This document shows positions 1-6,180 of a stretch of 11,994 nucleotides of DNA, piece by piece; positions within the stretch are counted from its first letter, which is position 1; every line of letters starts with the position of its first letter. Location of the stretch: NCBI GenBank assembly GCA_900538385.1, contig UWSO01000046.1, positions 1 to 11,994 of the forward strand, in the 5' to 3' direction. Both the position numbers and the translations under genes were made by a program. Source of the DNA: an uncultured Porphyromonas sp. (GTDB lineage: Bacteria > Bacteroidota > Bacteroidia > Bacteroidales > Porphyromonadaceae). Under the pieces are notes generated by a model that was not told the origin of the DNA, ran no database searches, and was given only the letters and a program-made list of their open reading frames with translations.

Positions 1-154
1 AGCATCTATACTGAAAAAGAACTCCATTTCACCAACCATTTTGACCTTTAGGTCAGAATTTTTCGTTTCCTACCTGGAGAATTCCAAATTTATCCCGAGG
101 AAATTCTGAATTCCTCAGTGGAGGGTTCCCTACCCCTGCGCCAGCCAACTCTAT
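1..154. repeat. AT-rich intergenic DNA with short inverted motifs
   Basis: No gene is visible here. Positions 42-55 are a perfect 6-bp inverted repeat with a TT centre (TGACCTTTAGGTCA). Positions about 91-113 read GAGGAAATTCTGAATTCCTC, a short imperfect hairpin, followed by a CAGTGGAGG motif. These GGAGGAA/TTCCTCC-type motifs recur at 5381-5562 and 11845-11965, so this looks like a degenerate intergenic repeat family. The stretch lies downstream of the ATP-grasp gene, so the hairpins could serve as its terminator, but no clear T-tract follows them on the minus strand. Confidence 0.4.
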
Positions 155-1339
155 CTAGCTTGCTACTTCACAGCGGAGGTAGGCGATGTGGGAGACGGTG
201 TCGAGGTCGGTGTCTAGGTCAGTAGAGGTGAGCGGGAGGAGGCCTGAGCGAAGGCGACCAGCGTCGTCTAGTGTAGGGGCATTGGCTGTGGCGAGGAGGG
301 CTTTGGCTCGTGGTGCGGAGAGGATGCCAAAGCGATATTGGTCGTGGCTGCCTTGAGGGATGCGCTCGCGGTAGAGGTCGAGGGCGTAGTGCCCCATCGT
401 GTAGCGCAGATTGATCTCGACCCACGGGTGCAGGGCGATACGGTCGCTCACTTCATCGGTACGGTAGGTGAGTAGGTCAATGCCGACGGGCCCACGGTAG
501 TAAGGCGCCACCTCACGAGTGAGGTAGGCGTGATGCTGCGCCAGAGCTTGTTGCAGTTCGTCGGGATCCGTGAGACTGTCGGTGAGTTGTCGGAGCGTCT
601 CCTCGGGATCTTGGCAGAGGCTCTCCAGGTAGCGCCCCTGATCGTCTGTCTCGAAGGCACATGCCCCGATGAACTGCACCTCGCCTGCTTCATTTATATA
701 GTACTCGGCACCGTAGTCCTGCTGCTTGTCGAGCAGCGGTTCCACGAGGAGGGTGCCGTGCCGCTGCAAGAGCTTGCGGAGCGTCTCCTCGAGCTGGCTG
801 TCCAACTGATTGATGCGCCAGAGTCCTCTCCCCGAGCTGCTAAAGGGGAGCTTGACGAGGCAAGGACCGTGAGTCAAAAGCTCCGCCAACTTCTCTATCT
901 GCGTAATCATCGCCACACGGCTGCGCCACGGCACGCTACTGTAATGCTCGAAGAAGCGGGCACTCGCAGCTCTCGTCCAGCAAGGCATCAGCTCCTGGGG
1001 CAGTTCGCTACATGCCTCTCCATCGCTCAGCCCGTACTGCTTCGCCAGGCTATGCGCCAAGCTTCGCTCGTGCCCCCAGAGTACGACTTCCGAGTCTCCG
1101 ACATCACCTTTCGCTATATGGCTCAGTTCACGGTCGGTCAGATAGGGGGATAGGCTTTCGCTAAAAGGATGTACCCACCACGAGTCGTCCTCCAACCACG
1201 AAGGGGTCGCCCAAAGCGGCAGGCTCCAGAGTGCGGAGCGCATCTGTCGGATGAGCCGTGGCGGGGTGTAGTGGAGCGGGTCGCCAGCCTCAAGCGCGAC
1301 CTCGTGCCCGATGTTGCAGACGATGAGTGGCGTGCGCAT
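155..1339 (-). CDS. ATP-grasp-like protein of unknown substrate
   Basis: This gene encodes 394 residues from the chosen start. ATP-grasp-like features are visible: VKLPFSSSGRGL around residues 162-173, with a lysine and a glycine-rich loop as in the ATP-binding region; LLVEPLL around 197-203, with a candidate adenine-contacting Glu; VGIDLL around 285-290; and WVEINLRYTMG around 306-316, where Glu308 and Asn310 match the usual E-x-N metal ligands. ATP-grasp enzymes generally join a carboxylate to an amine or thiol through an acyl-phosphate; the substrate here cannot be told. An in-frame ATG at 1388-1390 would overlap the upstream RNase H gene by 32 bp. I prefer 1339 because the protein then starts with MRTPLIVCNIGHE, a beta-strand-like opening, 19 bp after the RNase H stop. 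It is the last gene of the tkt-led unit. The C-terminus carries a small DLDTDLDT duplication. The family is inferred from motifs only. Confidence 0.7.
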   Translation of the reverse strand: MRTPLIVCNIGHEVALEAGDPLHYTPPRLIRQMRSALWSLPLWATPSWLEDDSWWVHPFSESLSPYLTDRELSHIAKGDVGDSEVVLWGHERSLAHSLAKQYGLSDGEACSELPQELMPCWTRAASARFFEHYSSVPWRSRVAMITQIEKLAELLTHGPCLVKLPFSSSGRGLWRINQLDSQLEETLRKLLQRHGTLLVEPLLDKQQDYGAEYYINEAGEVQFIGACAFETDDQGRYLESLCQDPEETLRQLTDSLTDPDELQQALAQHHAYLTREVAPYYRGPVGIDLLTYRTDEVSDRIALHPWVEINLRYTMGHYALDLYRERIPQGSHDQYRFGILSAPRAKALLATANAPTLDDAGRLRSGLLPLTSTDLDTDLDTVSHIAYLRCEVAS

Positions 1340-1358
1340 GACCTCAGTGACGGCGCGA

Positions 1359-2057
1359 CTACTTACGGCCGAAGTCTGCGGGGATCTCACCCCAAGCGAC
1401 TGTGTCCCACTTCAGCAGAGGTACCCGAAAGGTGTGCGTCTTCAGCCAATGTGTGGCACGCACGATCAGTTCGTAGGTCTTAGCACTACGTGGGTCCGTC
1501 GAGTCAAGCCGCGTGCGGCAACGTGCCTGCGCCACCCAGCCGAGCGCCACCTTGCTGTCGGAGTAGATAGGCAGTGGCGGGAGCTTGCCCTGCTCCATAA
1601 GCGCCAAGGCGTGAACGATGGCTAGGTACTCGCCAATGTTGTTCGTGCCCCACGGGATGACCGCCCGAAAGAGCTCCGCATGGCTAAAGGTGTAGACACC
1701 ACGATACTCCGTGACGCCTGGATTGGACGAGCAAGCACCATCGACAGCGATCGAGTGGTTGAGGAAACCTGCAGGCGCCACCTTGTCGCCGATGAGTTGA
1801 TCAGGTGCTTGCGCCACACTATGCTGCACTTGCAGTTGATTGCTTTGAGGCTTGGAGACACGATGCTGCTGTCCCAGCTTGCGCCCCTCATCATAGCCTA
1901 GCTCGAAGGCCTCCTGCGCTTGCTCTGCCGTCGGGTAGGACTTATACTTAGCTCCTTGGAAGCCCTCAATCTGCATCTTGCAGTCCTGCCAATCATCATA
2001 GATGCCTGGCCGATAACCCTCCCATACGACATACCACTTGCGCTGCTTGGCTGACAT
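1359..2057 (-). CDS. rnhA: Ribonuclease H1 with N-terminal hybrid-binding domain
   Basis: The 232-residue protein has two domains. Residues about 7-55 (KWYVVWEGYRPGIYDDW) form the caulimovirus-viroplasmin/hybrid-binding domain found at the N-terminus of eukaryotic and some bacterial RNase H1 enzymes. A Gln-rich linker of about 40 residues follows, then the nuclease domain from about 102. Candidate catalytic carboxylates are Asp106 (AVDGACSSNPG), Glu143 (NNIGEYLAI), Asp167 (YSDSKVALGW) and a C-terminal Asp, most likely Asp228 (GEIPADFGRK). The enzyme cuts RNA in RNA-DNA hybrids, which removes primers and R-loops; the N-terminal domain raises hybrid affinity. The gene starts 14 bp after the TPR gene stops, so it is probably co-transcribed with it. 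The shortened C-terminal part, with WGEIPADF in place of the classical HxGHxxNExxD segment, appears to be a subfamily trait rather than damage. Confidence 0.92.
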   Translation of the reverse strand: MSAKQRKWYVVWEGYRPGIYDDWQDCKMQIEGFQGAKYKSYPTAEQAQEAFELGYDEGRKLGQQHRVSKPQSNQLQVQHSVAQAPDQLIGDKVAPAGFLNHSIAVDGACSSNPGVTEYRGVYTFSHAELFRAVIPWGTNNIGEYLAIVHALALMEQGKLPPLPIYSDSKVALGWVAQARCRTRLDSTDPRSAKTYELIVRATHWLKTHTFRVPLLKWDTVAWGEIPADFGRK

Positions 2058-2071
2058 GGAGTTCGTCTTTT

Positions 2072-3100
2072 CTAATAAAAGCCACCAGCGTACAGATTGG
2101 CGAAGTTGACTTCGCCCGCCTTTGTCTCAGCGTCCTCAGGAAGATCTGCCAGCAGTTTCTGCACCCCCTCGTACTGCTCCGTGCGGTCGCACCCCTTATA
2201 TAGTAGAGCAGCATAGTCTAGGAGCGCACGGGTCGGCTGGGGGATCATCTCCAACGCCTGCTCCATCTCATCGGCTGCCGCCTCCTTGCCCCGCAGCTCC
2301 TCAACGAGATGCGTCAGATGCATGTAGCCCTCCACGTTAAAGGGATCCGTCTCCACCACCTGTCGGAAGGCACGCTCAGCACGCTCTTTGTCGCCATCGT
2401 GGTAAGTGATCAAACCCTCGTAAAGGTAAGCTCGTTCCTCCTCAGGAAACTTCTCCGCCGTCTCCAGAGCAACTGCCAAAGCATCCTCCCAACGCTTCAG
2501 TGCTATCAGCACCTTCACCTTGATGAGCCAGTAGAGTGGCACTTCGTCCGTCAGCTGTAGCGCCTGGTCGATGGTTGCGAGTGCTTGCTCAGACTCACCT
2601 AGAGCCAGCTGCGCCTGAGCTTTCATACGGTATAGTTCAGCTTGCTGTGCCGTCTCCAGCTCAGTCGCCAAGGCGCGCTCAGCGTAGGCGATCGTCTCAC
2701 TGTGCTGGTCCAGCCCATTAGAGACCTTCGTCGCCTCATAGAGAGCCATCGGATAGTCTGGATAAGCCTCTAGTATGGTGGTCAACTCAGCCATCGAACC
2801 CGCTAAGTCGGGCTTGCGCTGCAAAGCTTGCGCTAGGTAAAGGCGACACTCAGGGTCGTCGATCTCCTCCAGCGAAGTGTGCAGAGCGCGTATCGCAAAG
2901 TCCACCTCGCCTATCTTGAGCGCACGGAGCGCGTCAAACTTCAGCGTGTTCGCCTTGAGCGTATCCGCCTTGGGATCAGTTGCTTGCTCCGAGGCTTGCT
3001 CCGCTACCTCCTGCGTGACGTTAGTCGTCTCCTGCTCGACCTCTTCGGTTGAGACAGGAGACTTTTTATTTGATTTCTTGAAGCGTGAGAATAGTCCCAT
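2072..3100 (-). CDS. Tetratricopeptide-repeat protein
   Basis: The 342-residue protein has no signal peptide. It begins with a basic patch (GLFSRFKKSNKK), then an acidic, Gln/Thr-rich low-complexity stretch to about residue 45. From about 50 to 300 it is helical with TPR-like units. The clearest are around 154-183 (AELYRMKAQAQLALGESEQA), 188-219 (WLIKVKVLIALKRWEDALAV) and 223-253 (AYLYEGLITYHDGDKERAER), each showing the A/G-A-P-type spacing of the 34-residue motif. TPR arrays bind partner proteins or peptides; no enzymatic domain is visible and the partner is unknown. It lies 12 bp downstream of tkt and 14 bp upstream of the RNase H gene, so it is likely translated from the same transcript. 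The context does not tie it to either neighbour's function. Cytoplasmic location is inferred from the missing export signal. Confidence 0.85.
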   Translation of the reverse strand: MGLFSRFKKSNKKSPVSTEEVEQETTNVTQEVAEQASEQATDPKADTLKANTLKFDALRALKIGEVDFAIRALHTSLEEIDDPECRLYLAQALQRKPDLAGSMAELTTILEAYPDYPMALYEATKVSNGLDQHSETIAYAERALATELETAQQAELYRMKAQAQLALGESEQALATIDQALQLTDEVPLYWLIKVKVLIALKRWEDALAVALETAEKFPEEERAYLYEGLITYHDGDKERAERAFRQVVETDPFNVEGYMHLTHLVEELRGKEAAADEMEQALEMIPQPTRALLDYAALLYKGCDRTEQYEGVQKLLADLPEDAETKAGEVNFANLYAGGFY

Positions 3101-3112
3101 AGCTCTTGTCCA

Positions 3113-5200
3113 CTATCGGCAAAGCTCCTCGATACGCTGTGCTACCGCCTCAGCGGTGAAGCCGAGCTTCTCATCGAGTACTGTGTAGGGAGCGGAGAAG
3201 CCGAAGCTCTCCAACCCATGGATATGCTCCATATCCCCGACCAAGCGGAGGAGCGTCACAGGCAGACCAGCTGTCAGACCGAAGCGTGCGCCCTCGGCGG
3301 GGATCACGCTCTCACGATACGCTTCAGGCTGATCGAAGAAGATCCCTTCGCTCGGTACCGAGACGATACGCAGCTTGTGTCCCTTGCCCTTAAGTAGTTC
3401 AGCAGCCTGCACCAGCGTGCTCACCTCACTACCCGAGGCGATGAGCGTCAGGTCGGGCGTCTCGCCAGCAGGCGTCGTATCAGAGACCACGTAGGCGCCA
3501 TGCTTCAACTGGCAAGCACGCTCGTAGGTGGGATTAGGTAAGTCTTGGATGTTTTGGCGAGAGAGGATGAGAGCCGTCGGCGTGTGGAGGTTTTCCATAG
3601 CCATCTGCCAGGCGACCGTAGCCTCATGCACATCGGCTGGACGTAGCACCTGTAGGGCACGACGGCCCGAGTGATTGTGCAGATGCTCGAGGAGACGTAT
3701 CTGCGCCTCCTGCTCGACCGGCTCATGCGTCGGTCCGTCCTCACCAACTCTAAAGGAGTCGTGCGACCAGATGAAGATGACCGGCTGCTCCATCAGCCCC
3801 GCCATACGAACGACCGGCTTCATATAGTCTGAGAAGACAAAGAAAGTACCGCACGCCGCACGCATACCGCCATGCAGGGTGATACCCACACAGAGCGCAG
3901 CCATCGTAAGCTCTGAGACACCCGCCTGGAGGAACTTGCCCGAGAAGTCGCCTGCCTCCAAAGCCTTCGTGCCCTTGAGATAGCCGTCCGTTTTGTCCGA
4001 GTTAGAGAGGTCGGCCGAGGCAACGATCAGGTTGTTCACCCGCTTAGCCAGTTCGCTCAGCACTGTAGCCGAGGCGGCACGCGTTGCCTGATTAGCCTTC
4101 TGAACTATCTCCTGCCAAGCCACATCGTAGGTAGGCTCCGCAGCAAACCAACGGTCATAGAGCTTCGCCTGATCAGGGTGCTCCTTCTTGTATTTCTCCT
4201 GGATCTTGTACTGACCATCCCAGTAGGCGATGAGTTCCTCACGACGATCAGCGTAGAAGGCAGCTACATCCTCATATATGGTAAAAGGATTGTCTGGGTC
4301 AGCACCCAGCGCCTCCATCGTCTTAGCATACGAAGCTCCCGCCTTAGAGATCGGTTGGCCGTGCGTTGCGATCAGATTTGCGAGCGGGTTACCCTCCTCG
4401 TCGACCGCCTTGTAAGCCATATTGGTGTAGCCAATGATAAGCGTCGGTGCACCCGTCTCTTCGGAAGTCTCGATAGCGTCTTGTAGCACCTGACTTAGTG
4501 CCGCAGGGTCATTGCCCGGCACCTCAAAGACGTTCCAGCCCCACGCATCATACTTAGCCGCAACGTCCTCAGCCGTGATATCCTCGACACGTGTCGAGAG
4601 CTGTATGTCGTTGCAGTCGTAGTACATGATCAGGTTGTCCAGCCCTAGGTCGCCCGCGATGCGCCCCGCACCCTGACTGATCTCCTCTTGGATACCGCCG
4701 TCAGAGATAAAAGCGTAGATACGCTGTGGCATAAGCGTGTCGCCGAGCCGGTGCTGGAGGAACTTAGCCGCAATGGCTGCACCCACAGCGTAGGTGTGTC
4801 CCTGTCCCAGCGGACCACTAGTATTCTCGATCATACGGCTACGGCAAAGCTCTGGGTGTCCTGGCGTAGGACTGCCCCACGAACGGAAAGCTGCCAGCTC
4901 ATCCATCGTAAAGAATCCCGCCAGTGCGAGCTGTGCGTAGAGCATTGGCGACATATGACCAGGATCCATAAAGAAGCGATCCCGTGCGGGGTGCTCCGGA
5001 TGGCGCGGGTCATAGCGCAGTTGCTCGGAGAAGAGGACCTGGATAAAGTCCGCTCCGCCCATAGCCCCACCCGGGTGGCCACTCTTAGCACGCTCGACCA
5101 TCGAGATAGCGAGGGCACGGATATTGTCGGCAGCACGCTCAGCAATGCTCATAGGCTGCTCTTGGGTTGATAAAGTCTGATCAGTCATTTCGTTGCTCAT
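3113..5200 (-). CDS. tkt: Transketolase
   Basis: The protein has 695 residues, close to the usual 650-700. Transketolase moves two-carbon ketol units between sugar phosphates in the non-oxidative pentose phosphate pathway, using thiamine diphosphate. In order: the pyrophosphate domain with SGHPGG (40-45), DPGHMS (79-84), GPLGQGH (129-135), the ThDP/Mg region ISDGGIQEE (165-173) and DCNDIQ (195-200); then the pyrimidine-binding domain with ADLSNSDKT (396-404), the candidate catalytic Glu430 in AGVSELTMAA and HDSFRVGEDGPTHEP (480-494); then a C-terminal domain to 695. The Mg motif starts Ser-Asp-Gly rather than Gly-Asp-Gly, and the Glu430 context differs from enterobacterial GVREFGM. Both look like lineage variation, since the acidic, Asn and Glu ligands remain. 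The start at 5200 follows a Bacteroidetes -7 box by about 60 bp; Met17 is a possible alternative start. This is the first gene of a four-gene unit. Confidence 0.96.
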   Translation of the reverse strand: MSNEMTDQTLSTQEQPMSIAERAADNIRALAISMVERAKSGHPGGAMGGADFIQVLFSEQLRYDPRHPEHPARDRFFMDPGHMSPMLYAQLALAGFFTMDELAAFRSWGSPTPGHPELCRSRMIENTSGPLGQGHTYAVGAAIAAKFLQHRLGDTLMPQRIYAFISDGGIQEEISQGAGRIAGDLGLDNLIMYYDCNDIQLSTRVEDITAEDVAAKYDAWGWNVFEVPGNDPAALSQVLQDAIETSEETGAPTLIIGYTNMAYKAVDEEGNPLANLIATHGQPISKAGASYAKTMEALGADPDNPFTIYEDVAAFYADRREELIAYWDGQYKIQEKYKKEHPDQAKLYDRWFAAEPTYDVAWQEIVQKANQATRAASATVLSELAKRVNNLIVASADLSNSDKTDGYLKGTKALEAGDFSGKFLQAGVSELTMAALCVGITLHGGMRAACGTFFVFSDYMKPVVRMAGLMEQPVIFIWSHDSFRVGEDGPTHEPVEQEAQIRLLEHLHNHSGRRALQVLRPADVHEATVAWQMAMENLHTPTALILSRQNIQDLPNPTYERACQLKHGAYVVSDTTPAGETPDLTLIASGSEVSTLVQAAELLKGKGHKLRIVSVPSEGIFFDQPEAYRESVIPAEGARFGLTAGLPVTLLRLVGDMEHIHGLESFGFSAPYTVLDEKLGFTAEAVAQRIEELCR

Positions 5201-5227
5201 AATGCGATAGAGGTTCTTTACTTAAAG

Positions 5228-5245
5228 GTGAGATCATCGTCTCAC
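5228..5245 (-). promoter_or_regulatory. Hairpin in the tkt 5' leader
   Basis: A perfect 6-bp inverted repeat, GTGAGA/TCTCAC with a 6-nt loop, lies between the predicted tkt transcription start (near 5257) and the start codon. It could stabilise the leader or affect initiation. The function is inferred, and a hairpin this short may be incidental. Confidence 0.3.
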
Positions 5246-5263
5246 GGGTAAAACTTACGACTT

Positions 5264-5271
5264 CAAAGGTA
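5264..5271 (-). promoter_or_regulatory. tkt operon promoter, -7 box
   Basis: The minus strand reads TACCTTTG, an exact match to the Bacteroidetes sigma-ABfr -7 consensus TAnnTTTG. It is preceded by TTTTCG, as is the promoter of the AI-2E gene. No good TTTG -33 box is found 19-21 bp upstream; that position falls in the left arm of the hairpin at 5291-5368. The predicted leader is about 57 nt. Confidence 0.65.
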
Positions 5272-5290
5272 CGAAAATTAGAGATTAGAT

Positions 5291-5368
5291 TTTAGAGGCT
5301 AGAGATTAGAGGGGAGACGTGCGTCCCTACAGGAGTCGTCTCGTCTCCTCTAATCTCTAACATCTAAA
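5291..5368. repeat. Inverted repeat with TAGAGATTAGAG arms
   Basis: The left arm (5291-5318) and right arm (5343-5368) are inverted copies: TTTAGAGGCTAGAGATTAGAGG on the left, and TCTAATCTCTAACATCTAAA ending the right. They differ by two extra G residues and a few mismatches. The loop carries GTGCGTCCCTACAG (5319-5332), the end motif of the palindromic element at 5779-5897. A related half-copy (TAATCTCTAACCTCTAATCTC) lies at 6359-6379. Both sit just upstream of a TACCTTTG promoter. This is probably a small non-coding repeat; it encodes nothing. Confidence 0.6.
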
Positions 5369-5380
5369 CTCCGATTCTTT

Positions 5381-5562
5381 GGGAGGAATTTTCAAATAGC
5401 CCACTGGCAAATAAAAATTTGCCACGGAGGTAAGGAGAAATAGTTCGGAGGAATCAAACGATACTTCGGAAGAATCAAATGAAACTTCCGAACTATTTTT
5501 TCGTCCCCTGCTGGAGAATAAAAAATAGCCACGGAAGAATTTCAGATTTCCTCCGTGGCGGT
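5381..5562. repeat. Cluster of AT-rich hairpins (GGAGGAA/TTCCTCC family)
   Basis: Three stem-loops follow one another. At 5406-5423, GGCAAAT/ATTTGCC is a perfect 7-bp stem with an AAAA loop. At 5438-5498, AAATAGTTCGGA pairs perfectly with TCCGAACTATTT over 12 bp, and the interior holds two 21-bp imperfect direct repeats starting TTCGGAGGAATC and TTCGGAAGAATC. At 5531-5562, GCCACGGAAGAA faces TTTCCTCCGTGGC with one mismatch. On the plus strand the 12-bp stem is followed by a T-run ending at 5501, like a terminator, but no plus-strand gene precedes it. Related motifs lie at both ends of the window. Confidence 0.55.
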
Positions 5563-5623
5563 ATAAGTTTCGTTGATTGAAAGCTGTCGTGTCGTGATCA
5601 CTCGGTGGCGATCACCGACTATC

Positions 5624-5722
5624 TTAGCGTAGGGATTGGCAGCCGTATACGCCTTGTGCGTCTAGCTCTTCCTCGATACGTAGTAGCTGGTTGTAGTTGG
5701 CAGTGCGATCGGTGCGTGCATC
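5624..5722 (-). pseudogene. eno: 3' remnant of an enolase gene
   Basis: Reading the minus strand into the stop codon at 5624-5626 gives 31 codons beginning ARTDRTANYNQLLRIEEELD and ending GVYGCQSLR. The core (R-T/S-D-R-x-A-x-YNQLLRIEEEL) is the conserved C-terminal tail of bacterial enolase, the glycolytic enzyme converting 2-phosphoglycerate to phosphoenolpyruvate. Upstream of this the frame enters repeat sequence (5711-5765) and meets a TAA at 5750-5752, so only about 7% of a normal 430-residue enolase remains. It has no start codon and no catalytic residues, so I call it a non-functional fragment. An intact eno must lie elsewhere if the organism is glycolytic. The join falls at GGTGCGT, a string also present at the same place in the related repeat at 6214. 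Confidence 0.72.
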
Positions 5723-5765
5723 CCCGTTAAAACCACGACGCTGTAAGCTTTAACACAACGGACGC
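5711..5765. repeat. Repeat core copy A (55 bp)
   Basis: This 55-bp segment runs from GGTGCGTGCATCCCCGTTAA to CACAACGGACGC. It aligns without gaps to 6214-6268, with 49 of 55 positions identical by my hand count. Its outer end overlaps the enolase remnant. The centre resembles the spacer of the palindromic element at 5779-5897, which also carries CCCGTTAAA and CAACGGACGC. Confidence 0.7.
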
Positions 5766-5778
5766 GCCGAAACGACTA

Positions 5779-5897
5779 CTGTAGGGACGCACGGCTCGTG
5801 TCTAGTCAGAGGGCGTCCGTTCCCGTTAAAGCCACATCGTCAAAATCATTCTACAACGGACGCCCTCCGACTCGATACAGACCGCGCGTTCCTACAG
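5779..5897. repeat. Palindromic MITE/REP-like element, 43-bp arms
   Basis: The left arm (5779-5821) begins CTGTAGGGACGCACGG and ends GGGCGTCCGTT. The right arm (5855-5897) is its inverted copy, matching at 35 of 43 positions by hand count, and most mismatches are transitions that leave G-U pairs in RNA. The spacer is 33 bp. No open reading frame or transposase is inside. The terminal motif CTGTAGGGACGCAC recurs in either orientation at 5318-5332, 5911-5924 and 6288-6301, and in degraded form at 9548-9566. It is best described as a non-autonomous palindromic repeat; whether it moves or is just a structured intergenic repeat cannot be told from one window. Confidence 0.7.
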
Positions 5898-6007
5898 GGT
5901 GACGTCTTGCTGTGCGTCCCTACACATCGCTACTCGTCCCGTGCACCCCTACACTCGCAGTTGCGTTTTGGAATGGGATATGCGGCTCGTAGCTATGTTC
6001 ATGGTTG
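5898..6007. other. Intergenic spacer with degraded repeat motifs
   Basis: Between the palindromic element and the tRNA promoter I see only further GTGCGTCCCTACA-like fragments (5911-5925 and a degraded copy near 5938-5952). No coding pattern is convincing; the one open frame running through here is open only because it reads across the tRNA. Confidence 0.5.
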
Positions 6008-6039
6008 TTTGTCTAGTCCAAAAATAAGTTGTACCTTTG
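6008..6039 (+). promoter_or_regulatory. Promoter of tRNA-Pro
   Basis: TTTG at 6008-6011 and TACCTTTG at 6032-6039 are separated by 20 bp, which matches both halves and the spacing of the Bacteroidetes consensus TTTG-N19-21-TAnnTTTG. The tRNA starts 13 bp after the -7 box, so transcription would begin just ahead of the mature 5' end. Confidence 0.75.
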
Positions 6040-6051
6040 CACAACGAAATA

Positions 6052-6129
6052 CGGGATGTAGCTCAGTCCGGTTAGAGTGCGCGTCTGGGGGGCGTGAGGT
6101 CGCTGGTTCGAATCCAGTCATCCCGACCA
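6052..6129 (+). tRNA. tRNA-Pro, anticodon GGG
   Basis: The 78 bases fold into a full cloverleaf. The acceptor CGGGATG pairs with CATCCCG, followed by an encoded ACCA end. The D arm is GCTC/GAGT with a 10-nt loop. The anticodon arm is CGCGT/GCGTG with loop CTGGGGG, giving anticodon GGG at positions 34-36, which reads proline codons CCC and CCU. The variable loop is AGGTC and the T arm GCTGG-TTCGAAT-CCAGT. Several stems rely on G-T wobbles (D-arm end, two in the anticodon stem, T-stem end), but each pairs throughout. It has its own promoter and hairpin terminator, so it is a single-gene transcript. Related repeats lie on both sides. Confidence 0.95.
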
Positions 6130-6148
6130 AGGTTGTTGAGACCTACTG

Positions 6149-6180
6149 CGAGAGCAGCTCATAGTTGTGAGCTGCTCTCG
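6149..6180 (+). terminator. Terminator after tRNA-Pro
   Basis: A perfect 13-bp inverted repeat, CGAGAGCAGCTCA/TGAGCTGCTCTCG with a 6-nt loop, begins 20 bp after the tRNA. It is followed by TTGCGTTTAG, only a modest T-tract. The strength of the stem and its position make a terminator the best reading. Confidence 0.75.

Noticed and set aside
530..1153. A 207-codon plus-strand open frame opposite the ATP-grasp gene
   Set aside because: It is an antisense shadow: the minus strand carries the ATP-grasp motifs and continues an evident operon, while this frame shows no domain.
1340..1390. Upstream start for the ATP-grasp gene
   Set aside because: It would overlap the RNase H gene by 32 bp and add 17 residues without domain character; the ATG at 1339 fits the operon spacing better.
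4688..5170. A 160-codon plus-strand open frame inside tkt
   Set aside because: It lies wholly antisense to conserved transketolase sequence and has no family features.
6052..6129. tRNA-Pro as an integration site for a mobile island
   Set aside because: No integrase is nearby and no duplicated tRNA 3' end is found in the window; the flanking repeats do not match the tRNA end.
5907..6164. An 85-codon plus-strand open frame covering the tRNA
   Set aside because: It reads straight through the tRNA-Pro gene and its terminator arm and has no recognisable protein features.
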